A stretch of 64,000 bases of DNA from Corynespora cassiicola (Eukaryota; Ascomycota; Dothideomycetes; Pleosporales; Corynesporascaceae). Position 1 is the first letter of the stretch. Each line of letters starts with the position of its first letter. A program made the translations under genes and the position numbers. Location of the stretch: assembly GCA_022059125.1 (NCBI GenBank), contig JAEUWY010000001.1:2852001-2916000 (forward strand), in the 5' to 3' direction. Below are positions 9,657 through 18,386 of the stretch, piece by piece. Under the pieces are notes generated by a model, which was not told the origin of the DNA, did no database searches, and saw only the letters and a list, made by a program, of their open reading frames with translations.

Positions 9657-12600
9657 CGAGATATACCCATGGAATAGAAGATTGATTGAGTTGTAGATTG
9701 TGGTTAAGGGGGCAAGGCGTGGATATGGAGTATAAAGGACAAAGTCCTTCGTGGGCACAAACATCTACGCAATGGGTATCAAGTCCTTTATCCATGTGGT
9801 ACAGATGCCGCATGTAATCTAACATATACCTTGCACAAACCGCTGCGTGGGATGTACATGTGCATGTTGCCGGTAGTGTCCGAGTCGGAGGTGGTAATGG
9901 CGGGATTTAGAATGGGAAATATGATGGAACACATGGCCATTCCATATGAACTCCTTGATGTTTCCAATGTCCATGTGTCTTTTCAAGCTTTTGGGCTTTG
10001 TGATACATAGTACTAGAGTTGGGGTCCGTGATGGAATTCGTGATGCTGAACGAATCCCTTTCTTTTAGATGCCTAGGTGCGTTTTCTCCGAGTACTGTGG
10101 ATATAATCTTTGGCTTGGCTTGGCTTGGTCCTGATTTTTCTCACAATGCATACGGTTGAGGATGGCGACTACTCTGAGCTGTTGCCACTTGTGATTAGAA
10201 TAAAGAGATAAAAGAGTAAAGTTAGTTGTTTGGTTCTCATGGTGTTGTGCTGTCAATCGTGTGAGCTGGGTTGCTGCCTTGGGCAATGTCCCGTTCGTCG
10301 TCGTGTGCAATGGCAGCCTTGTCATTCAGATGGCCACACTCGAACCTTGGGGGATTCTTACCACAACTCTACCCACTTGGGATATTAACGGAAAAGGCAA
10401 GTCCTCTCACCTGTGGAATACTGTGAATTTCCCTGTTTTCATGAGTTGCTCCATAGTCTCCAGTATTCATGGCCACCTGTGACGCTCCCTGGCCATCCCA
10501 ACGTCAGACAAGCTCAGTCGGCGAACCTCGCTGCCCTAATCCTCAAACCCAGCATCTCCAAACACCACCGAAAAGGAAACTCGGCTCCAAAGCGTAGAAG
10601 ACTGCAAATTCCCTGTTTTCCCCCGTCTCCCCCAAACCCTCCACCTCTAACAACAAATCCGCAAAGGATTGACGTCAACCCCACCTCTCCCCCCTCCCAA
10701 ACCCCATGAAAAAGGAAACTCCCCTCCCCTGCATCGAAGACTGCAAGTTTCCCTGCTTTTTCTTCGCTGCTCCTCCCATCTCAGATCTTACCAGCAAAGG
10801 GGAATCCCAAGCCCTGCCCATCCCCGCCCCCTCCGCCGATCCCGCCACCACCATCCAACTTTTTTGAGCCTCACACCCTGCTTCCGCTGCTCACCCTCCC
10901 CCAAGCCAAACAAATCCAACGCTGCCCCAAGCACCGCCGCTCCCCCTGCTTTTCCTGCTTGCCTCGCCCGCCCGCCAGACCGATCGGTCCTGACTGGCAC
11001 CGCACCGCCAACAGAACTCTCCGACACAAGCCGCACACCCGTCCGCACGTCCCACCCGTTCCTGAAAAACGTCACACAGCACAGCACAGCGCATCCCTAC
11101 CGTCCAACCATCCCACACACCCAGCAGTAGCAGCAAAACACAAACACTACAGAATAGGCAACACCGCGGACCCCGTCGAAGACAGCCGCTTCTCGTCCGA
11201 TTCCCTGTTTTTTTTTTTTTCCTTCTTTTCCTCTTTTCCAACTCGTGTCTTCCCGCCGTCACGGTTATTTGGCCGAAGCGCATCGAGCGGAAGGCCCCCC
11301 CTCGTCCAATAACCCGGCCTAGTTCGGTTCGGGAGCGTGCACGCGCGGTATCGTCCAAGGAAGTCCAGCGAAGGGGAAATTGGATGACCGGTTTGGGAGG
11401 AAGGTTTTCCTGTTTGGGGGGTGTGGTGCCTGGTTTGGGGGTGTGCCAAGGGGGGATCGGCGAGTTGGGTTGGGTTGGGGTGGTAGGGCACGTGATGGCG
11501 ACGTCATCTTTGGGGGCAGAGGGGTGGGGAGGAAGGGAGGGTTCGGGGCAAGTGTCATGATGACGGTGGGTTGGACTGGTGGAAAGGGGAGTTAGGGTGT
11601 CGTTGTCGAGACGAGTTTGTGACTCTTCTCTCCAGCAGTCACGGATGGAGATGATATTGCTCGAGCCGGAACTGTCGGGTTGCTTCCTCAAGAGTTGGAT
11701 GTGGAGAGGGTAAGAGACGAGAGCATACCACTAGAGATGTTCTGGAGACACACTGACCAACATCACCCGACTGACGACTACATGTCCAGCAGACTGACAA
11801 TCTAGCTTATACAGATGCGCTACGGCGAGCCAGCTTGCAGACTCTCCAGTCCAGACGAATGCCTATCCATTGGATTCAGATATCTTTTACACATTTTGCC
11901 GACTCTCATGTTTCGTAACGTCCAAATATTAGGAAAGCAGAAGAGACGTTTCACCATGGCTGACCTGCTTTCGTCAAACCAGATGTACTGCACCTCATAC
12001 TGTTACTACACTGATACGCACCATCGGCGGTTTTAAGATTTTAGATCACATCAAACCGCAATCAGGCGGACTGGGCAACGGCGCCAGCAAGACTCACCTA
12101 GACAATTCGATTGCGGAATAGCTCGGAAAGAGTGGCGGTATAAAACGAGACAGTCTTACTGGCCGGTTCATCTTTTCATCCTGAATTCTCTGCCCGCTAT
12201 GGTGATAGCAGAAGGATACAGGAACGAATGTTGATTCCAGCGTCAAATTCCACGCTCACCGACTCGTCGCGATATCAATGTTTGGAAAAGTCGAGGGAAC
12301 AATCCTCCTGGGTTGATTCCAGGCGAGGTGTCTACTGACAAAATCAGTAATCTGGCAATGGCTGGGCTTGGATTGATCATTTGAATGTTCCTTCAAATGG
12401 TAAGCAATGACGACAGTTCTTGATATGACGGGTTCAGGTGAAGAGTGGAGCTTTCTTTACCATGCCATGTTGAAAAACACACGGGCGTAGACAATGAAGA
12501 TGATCCCGTATGATAACTCCATCCGTCCGTATCCCTCTGAAGAGCTTACCACCCTAGACGCCTGATTCGACAGCTGTGTGAGCTGCTATACATCTCCCAA

Positions 12601-12678
12601 CTCAGACCCGAAAGATAGACATGTAGATGTGCATCCACCACCGAAACTCCAGCTCAAGCCTTAGCCTTCAGAATCAGC
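9657..12678. other. 3 kb spacer without supported genes
   Basis: Both flanking genes (GNAT on plus, small gene on minus) point into this spacer. Between 10.5 and 11.6 kb there is strong strand asymmetry (pyrimidine-rich plus strand, then G-rich after 11.4 kb), giving long low-complexity ORFs on both strands that have no family resemblance. A T14 run lies near 11208. Three diverged copies of a 50-bp repeat occupy 10391-10760. The stretch 11.7-12.6 kb shows nothing recognisable. Confidence 0.6.
10391..10760 (+). repeat. Three diverged copies of a ~50-bp repeat
   Basis: Copies at 10391-10440, 10570-10620 and 10708-10760 share the frame GAAAAGG-AA-CTC...(T/A)(G/C)GAA(G/T)ACTG-(C/G)AA-TTCCCTG(T/C)TTT. 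Spacing is about 180 and 138 bp. A partial fourth match (CGAAGAC...ATTCCCTGTTTT) lies at about 11177-11212. The intervening DNA is only weakly similar. Could be remnants of one older tandem duplication or spaced protein-binding sites. Confidence 0.55.
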
Positions 12679-13149
12679 TCAGACGATCGGTTCCTCCCAA
12701 AAATCCTCCGCAGCACACTCTTCCGGAATCCCCTTGGCCTGCGGTGGAAGAGGAAATGCCGGCTTCCGCGCCGCATACATGATCTCCTCCCCCTGGAACA
12801 TATCCCCATCTCTCGCACCCTTCCCCTTCCTGCCGCCGCCGCGCACGACCGGCAAAGGCTGCGGCTCCTCACCGCGCGCAGCCCGGTTCTGGCGATGGAG
12901 CTGCCCGCTGTGCAGATTTCCCTTGGCCTCCTTGCCGTCTTTCTCGTCGGTAGTGTGCTGGTACGCCTTCCAGGCGAAGATCTGCGACTCGGTGCCCTTT
13001 TCGGCGCGGCCCTGGCGCACGGCGACGGGCTGGTGGGAGTACAGGGCTGTGTCGCGGCGGTCGGCGGCGGCGGTGTCGCGCTCGGCGCGTTGGATGCCTA
13101 GGTCCGCGAGCTCGGTCAAGGGGTCGTAGCCGTAGGGATTGTCGGCCAT
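12679..13149 (-). CDS. Small hypothetical protein (156 aa)
   Basis: Single-exon gene starting at MADNPYGYDPLTELADLG. The open frame continues upstream, but the upstream part is Thr/Pro-rich and looks like 5' UTR. The protein is hydrophilic and charged with no membrane segment or signal peptide. An Arg-rich centre (around RQGRAEKG and RGGGRKGKGARDGD) is followed by a C-terminus with PAFPLPPQAKGIPEECAAE. The mix of ordered and disordered segments and the biased codon usage suggest a real, possibly lineage-restricted protein. I do not recognise a family. Confidence 0.6.
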   Translation of the reverse strand: MADNPYGYDPLTELADLGIQRAERDTAAADRRDTALYSHQPVAVRQGRAEKGTESQIFAWKAYQHTTDEKDGKEAKGNLHSGQLHRQNRAARGEEPQPLPVVRGGGRKGKGARDGDMFQGEEIMYAARKPAFPLPPQAKGIPEECAAEDFWEEPIV

Positions 13150-13764
13150 GGTTGGGCTGGTGGGGTGTGAGGCTGTGTGTGGGTTTGTTTTCCGGCTTGG
13201 TGTGGCCGTGGTGAGGCGGTGGGGTGGTAGGAAGAGAGTTTTGTTGGCATTGCGTGAGTGAGGGAGGGAGGATCGTACAGTCTCTATTTGTCTGGCCTCG
13301 TCCCTTCCCAATTGGGACAACGATAGGATGGTGGCAGGCACGTGATACATGCTCTCTCCCCTGTCCAGCGTTAGGCATCATCTTCCAGTTACCTGTACTC
13401 GAGTGTGTTTTCCAAAGCATCTATGCGGCTTTTTTTTTCATTCGATCGTATCGCTATTCAGTCGTGCACCGCAACACCTGCAAAAAAAAATTCGTATTAT
13501 ATGCTCTTACTCAACCTTCGCCCCCTGCTGGCTCGTAGTTCCATGCTTTCCCGAGATACCTCCACTCAAACATAAAGTTGTCCATCTGTCCAAGTATTGA
13601 ATCACAATAACCGACGTCTCCAGCTTACTTTGCTCGATTTTCTTTTCGCAGATACATGCAACCTCGACGCGCATCCTTCCTTATTTCGGTCTAAGAATGA
13701 TGTTCTATTGCCATATATGCGACTGAATATCACTCAGAAGGTGATATACAAAACGACGATTGCG
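13150..13764. other. Divergent spacer at edge of AT-richer block
   Basis: Spacer between the small minus-strand gene and the membrane protein at 13765. Base composition changes here from GC-rich to AT-richer. It contains T9 and A9 runs at 13431 and 13481. An open frame runs into the next gene from 13597, but its first codon is not ATG. Confidence 0.5.
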
Positions 13765-14556
13765 ATGAGACCTCGCGATATAGCCATGGAAATCACTACC
13801 TTCTATCGTCGTGGGGGCCTGCCAGGTGTTTACTCGGCTCCTTATCAGGTACACTCAGGCTCTCAAGTGGCTGCTATTATTATCCCTGGAGTACTGCTGT
13901 TCATCACTTTATTCACAAACGAATTTTTGTTGAGAGGAAAGACACGAAGCCACAATCTTAAAAGACCCGCTCTTGTCTCGCCGGGTACGGTCATGGGAAT
14001 ATTTCATACCGGTATAACAGTATTCTCCCTTTTTTCGGGGCTACTTTGGGACCTCTGGTATGCGGTGGTGAAACTTTCGCTTTTGCCCATAAATCTTTGG
14101 TTCGTAGTGGCATTTGAGAAGGCTTTCCAAGATCTTGGTATTCCCGAACAAGAAGGTTCACGAGCTGTCGGCCAGTGGGCAAGTTGGGTACATTTGGCTT
14201 TCGCAATCATAGTAGCCCTCTTCTGCCGTATCGCATATCCCGACTCTGAATCCTATAATGTATGGAAGAGTAACAAAAGGGAGCGCCCCCGTCAAAGAAT
14301 GCCCCGCTGGTTGTGTGGGATCGAAGAAGCATGGTATCTATTGGTGGTTTTGCAGGAGGATTGGGCCGATCTAGTTGCGAAGTGGAAAGAAACTCGAGCC
14401 ATTTTGGGAGAGAATCAAGATAATTCCATGCCTCTGGACAACTTTACGCCTCTGGACGATAGCATACCTTTGGACGAAGAATCGGGCGAATTTCTAGTGT
14501 GGGAGCAGATCCGAAATCCGGGACGTTCACCGGAAATAGCATTTTTATCGCCTTGA
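13765..14556 (+). CDS. Uncharacterised fungal membrane protein, short paralogue of the 22.8 kb gene
   Basis: Predicted 263-residue protein with four hydrophobic segments (AAIIIPGVLLFITLF, IFHTGITVFSLFSGLLW, YAVVKLSLLPINLWFVVAF, WVHLAFAIIVALFC). Its C-terminal half aligns by eye with the protein at 22788-24407. Shared features are EK-F, then GQW--W, then P-(S/T)E(S/T)---W, then ERP---PPxWLCG-E--W, so the two are paralogues; this copy lacks the long Cys-containing N-terminal half. Starts at 13717, 13765 and 13786 are all in frame; 13786 has the best context (GCCATGG). The tail carries three tandem copies of a PLD-containing hexapeptide (14425-14478). Function unknown; plasma or internal membrane location is inferred. 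Confidence 0.65.
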   Translation: MRPRDIAMEITTFYRRGGLPGVYSAPYQVHSGSQVAAIIIPGVLLFITLFTNEFLLRGKTRSHNLKRPALVSPGTVMGIFHTGITVFSLFSGLLWDLWYAVVKLSLLPINLWFVVAFEKAFQDLGIPEQEGSRAVGQWASWVHLAFAIIVALFCRIAYPDSESYNVWKSNKRERPRQRMPRWLCGIEEAWYLLVVLQEDWADLVAKWKETRAILGENQDNSMPLDNFTPLDDSIPLDEESGEFLVWEQIRNPGRSPEIAFLSP

Positions 14557-15103
14557 TCACTTGCGCCCCCACCAAACTCTTGGCATCTACGGCTATTGCA
14601 GCAAGGCTGGCCTACCAGAACACATCTACCCCTCCCAAGCAACAGATCTGCAGCCTCGCCAGAGGACAAACGTGGGACTATACCTTTTAGCGTAATAACT
14701 CGCACTCACCCATGAGAATCTCACTAAGCGTCGTCCTATTTCGCAATGCCTTTTTGCTTTTCTATTTGTCGATTGCAGGCTGTACATGGGCATTATAGGG
14801 CCAACCTCGTCAGCCACAGTGGTACAAGATCGGAAGACGCGGCCGACTGAGCATATCAACAGGGAGCAGACCAGGCACCGCCACCCTTTTTCCCTTGGCG
14901 TAGCGAACAACGTCGTAATTGCAGGCATATGGGCTGAGACATATATAATATGGTCGGTTACCGCGAGAATCGCAGGCGTTACCCTGAGTTTTCTTTTACT
15001 GCAATAACCTTCGTTTTGTATATCCGATATTGCCCTCACCAAATGCAACCTCTGTGCGAAGCCAAGAGACTTCAAGTACGGAACGCCTCTCCATTATAGG
15101 GAA
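14557..15103. other. Spacer between two co-oriented membrane-protein genes
   Basis: 547 bp with only short ORFs (up to 73 codons) on both strands. One of them (14786-15007) has a hydrophobic tail but no recognisable family. It may hold the 3' end of the first gene and the promoter of the second. Confidence 0.5.
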
Positions 15104-17104
15104 ATGAATCCTCGAGAATTTCATCTGTTGCGACAAGCACCAGTTCAGCTAAGCGAACGATCTGACATATCGCCGCCTTCCAACCCGTACCATCAAGGTT
15201 GGGACTATCCTCGCGCTGAATTTGATTCAGAGGATCTGCTACAAGGAAGAAAAAAGCAGCAAGGCTCAAATGCCAACCCGTGGTATAAACGAATCTGGAA
15301 ATATCTCCTGGGCGTTGCAGAAGCTCCCAGCATCGACCAGTATCAAAGAGCAACCGATGACACTGCGTCTCGTTATTATGCACATGGTCTTCAGCGGATT
15401 CGCATACTACTGGACAGTAGCTTGCGGTTTTTTTTAACTGTTGTACTGTGTGGCATGTGTGCAGCTGTTTTGAAAATATACGAAAGCAAAGAGTCTAGTA
15501 TGAAACTTCAAGACTCCCGAGAATTCCATACCTTGATGACAGCGCTACAACTGTGCCTTGGTCTCAACTACCGGGCATCGCTTGAGAATTACGTAAAGAT
15601 TTTGCGCTGGTGGGTTCTTGCAACCTGGAGTTGGCCGATACGACAATTCGATCTCATCCTGGATGTGGCGCGAATCCAATCACTCCTCAAGTTGATCTGG
15701 ATTTCAAGAAGAAGAATCGTACCAACTGGAATTCAAATTGCTTGCATCTCATGGATCTGTATCAATGTCGTTGGAGCTGTTGGTATAGCTATATTGGGCC
15801 TTACCTACAATCTCGATCCAGGGGATACTCTGTGGAAAATTGGCAATGTGAGCATCCTGGATCTGAGCAACAGCACCACCTTCAAGGCTTCATATTATCA
15901 TGCCGCTTCAAGCGAATACTTCTTATGGTATAATCGGAAAACCAAAGGGAACGATACATTCAGACTTGAAGGATTATTTGGCTCGAATTCTGCCAACAAA
16001 TCTGATGAGCTGTGCACAATTTGTCCACGTTGGAATTACAAATTTCAGGACCAGGACCCGGACCCTTCGACAGAGTATACGGGATCTTCAGCAAGTGTAA
16101 TTTCAGCCAATACAATGTGCACTGGTTATCCTGTTAGTAATTGGTCACTAAAAGCTGTCACATACTTCGAAACTGATGGAACAACTACGACTAAGAATTT
16201 CAGTTCGCTCAACCTAACTTTCAACAATGGAAATATCTGGCCGGATGGACCACAGAACTATCGCGCATCATATATTTACACCAACGACAAGGAAAGCGAA
16301 TGCAAGAATTCCCAGCACTCGGAAAGGTGCGCCCGTATATATGTTCTCACAAAGCAGCCGGGGGCCGACGACTCAAAAAGATACGGGTTTTTTCAATGCG
16401 AAACTACGATCTCACACGTCACAACTAGTGACGAAAGAGATAAACGGGAAGACATTAGCGATAGCAATGCACAATATCTAGCCAGTGCCATTGTATACCG
16501 ACCCGATTCCAAATATTACAAGGGTACTGAAAAGAACTTCGCCGTTGACCGAGAACCCGCTCATTGGTTAAAATGGACAGATATATTCCAGTCTAATTCT
16601 CACAACATAACGGAAGACGAAGTGGCAGATCGGCTTTCCCGATACTCTATGAACGCGCTCGCAGCCGCAGATCGGGTTATAATGTATCCATACAGCGACA
16701 CTTTGCCAGATCCAGCAGAAGCACGTACGGAGGTTGAGGGTTTAAAACCCTATCAAGGGCTAGATTTGGATGTCGACTGGGTATTTGCAGGAGCAATATT
16801 GCTTGCAATACCCCTCCTACAACTGGCCGTTCTTTTGACAGTACTGTTCTTTGCGAACGATATTGTAGTCAAGGATGACTCGCCCTTTTGCATGTCGAAA
16901 CTTCTGTCTCCGATTGTCGCTGGATCGCCAGGTCATGGCACTCTGTTGAAGGTTGACGAGCTGATAATGCAACTTGAGGCCGACAAGGCGGAATTGCGGT
17001 ACGGGTGGGAATTTGTGGGGGCCAGCAGAGAAAAAATGAGAGCGACCGTGTTTAAAGCGCCTTTTCCAAATGCTAAGAGATTTCCAGATGGCTGGTATAG
17101 CTAA
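15104..17104 (+). CDS. Large uncharacterised fungal membrane protein with an extracytosolic domain
   Basis: Intronless 666-residue protein starting MNPREFHLLRQ. The order is a soluble N-terminus (1-100), a hydrophobic segment at about 105-125 (FFLTVVLCGMCAAVL), and a conserved block around 145-200 (F--L-TALQLCLGLNYRASLENYVKILRW...FDLIL). A second membrane segment follows at about 220-245, then a roughly 310-residue luminal or extracellular domain with several N-x-S/T sites and paired Cys (ELCTICPRW, MCTGYP), and a strong C-terminal membrane helix at about 563-590. The F--L-TALxxxLGLN...SxxxYxKxLRW block is typical of a large family of unnamed fungal proteins; I know of no assigned function. 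It lies 547 bp downstream of the 13.8 kb membrane-protein gene in the same orientation. Confidence 0.75.
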   Translation: MNPREFHLLRQAPVQLSERSDISPPSNPYHQGWDYPRAEFDSEDLLQGRKKQQGSNANPWYKRIWKYLLGVAEAPSIDQYQRATDDTASRYYAHGLQRIRILLDSSLRFFLTVVLCGMCAAVLKIYESKESSMKLQDSREFHTLMTALQLCLGLNYRASLENYVKILRWWVLATWSWPIRQFDLILDVARIQSLLKLIWISRRRIVPTGIQIACISWICINVVGAVGIAILGLTYNLDPGDTLWKIGNVSILDLSNSTTFKASYYHAASSEYFLWYNRKTKGNDTFRLEGLFGSNSANKSDELCTICPRWNYKFQDQDPDPSTEYTGSSASVISANTMCTGYPVSNWSLKAVTYFETDGTTTTKNFSSLNLTFNNGNIWPDGPQNYRASYIYTNDKESECKNSQHSERCARIYVLTKQPGADDSKRYGFFQCETTISHVTTSDERDKREDISDSNAQYLASAIVYRPDSKYYKGTEKNFAVDREPAHWLKWTDIFQSNSHNITEDEVADRLSRYSMNALAAADRVIMYPYSDTLPDPAEARTEVEGLKPYQGLDLDVDWVFAGAILLAIPLLQLAVLLTVLFFANDIVVKDDSPFCMSKLLSPIVAGSPGHGTLLKVDELIMQLEADKAELRYGWEFVGASREKMRATVFKAPFPNAKRFPDGWYS

Positions 17105-18386
17105 TAGACATAGCGTACGTAATAAGCAAACTGGACACTTTTACTAAAACTTCACTACTTTCTACCTTTTTATTAATACTACTATAAACTTACTTAGTGA
17201 AATGTGAAAAACATAAGTAGCTATTTGTAATTAGTAAAGAGAATAATTAAGTAGCGTTTTTAATATATTTAACATGATTATTATATTTATGCTTAAAGGT
17301 TTTAAAGCATTGTTTAAATCTACTGAGAATGGGGGCGAGGCAACTAGTTTGATACAAGTTGTATAGCACACAAAATCAAGCAATTGAGAGGATGTCGAGG
17401 GACTGCGTCAGTAAAGGTGCGAACGCGATTGTTGGTGTCAGTTTTGGCGAGACTGAGATGTTGGGCTTTGCGCACGTCAGCGTTTATGGAACTGCAGTGT
17501 TTGTTGAAAAGCAAAGAGAAGGGGAAGCTTTTAAAGACTGATAGGGTGAGAAAAGGAGAACCCATTCGTTTGTTTTTACTGCTTTTTACAGAACCTTGTT
17601 GATTGTTACACAATGAGCAATTCTGGTGCTTACTCCTTGAGTAACTTTCTCTCCATATGCACCCTATCCAAGCCAGAGAATATGAGATATCTATGGCTCA
17701 AAACAGAGTATAAGGATATAACAACTTTGGCATGAAGCCTGGAAAACGCTGGCTGAGTGCTGAGAATACCTATTTTGGGCGATTGATGAAGCACTATAAA
17801 GAAGCATTTACCGCTGAATTGAATTGACACCCAGCTTGATGTACTGATGAAGCCATCGACTACCTGATTCATGTGAGCTAAGGTGTGTGAGCTAAGGTGA
17901 GATAAGAAGCTCGTGATATTAAGTTTGGTGTGATATGTCATCGAAGGTGACTCGTCGGCAAACCTGATACGTATTACCAAAAGACGAAATTGACCAAAGC
18001 TGCACACTGAGCTTGGTATATTACCCGAGTCATCGACTACTCAAGTTGATATGTCATCGACTACACAAGTCGATATGTCATCGACTACACAAGTTGATGT
18101 GTCATCGAAGGTGATTCGTCGCCAAACCCGATGCGTTATCGCCAAGAGTGACAATATTGTTCATTACTGCATAAGGAGCTAGTTTTAACGTTTCAATTGT
18201 GCTCATATTAGGGCAGCAATGGTGTGAGCCCTGTTTCCCGCGCGCGGGGGTTGCAACGAGACTGCACGGGCCTCTATTTATTTGCTTGCAAAATATTTAA
18301 GAGGGCACTTGGCCCTACTCTGGCCCACCACGTTAAACACATTTTATAATCATATTATTTTCAAAGCGGCGTTACAGATCTTGGTC
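17105..18386. other. AT-rich spacer with tandem and direct repeats upstream of metal ATPase
   Basis: 17105-17340 is very AT-rich. No gene was recognised. Further downstream, a direct repeat of about 55 bp (17933-17990 and 18096-18155, sharing TGTCATCGAAGGTGA-TCGTCG) flanks a tandem 24-bp array. The last 200 bp before the ATPase start carry a GC-rich CGCGCGCGG stretch and an AT-rich leader. Confidence 0.55.
18029..18100 (+). repeat. Three tandem 24-bp units, each a potential hairpin
   Basis: Units at 18029-18052, 18053-18076 and 18077-18100 follow GTCATCGACTAC-CAAGT-GAT-T. In the middle unit ATCGACT and AGTCGAT form a perfect 7-bp stem around a 5-nt loop (18056-18074). The outer units keep the stem in RNA with one G-U pair. 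A fourth, diverged unit lies at 17852-17875. The array is 287 bp upstream of the P-type ATPase start codon and is flanked by a longer direct repeat. Confidence 0.75.

Noticed and set aside
10891..11691. 266-codon minus-strand frame
   Set aside because: Pro/Thr-rich then Arg/Lys-rich with a poly-Lys run from a T14 tract; no family resemblance and strong strand asymmetry. Probably chance.
18029..18100. CRISPR-like array
   Set aside because: Units are directly tandem without spacers, and the genome is eukaryotic. Recorded as tandem hairpin repeat instead.
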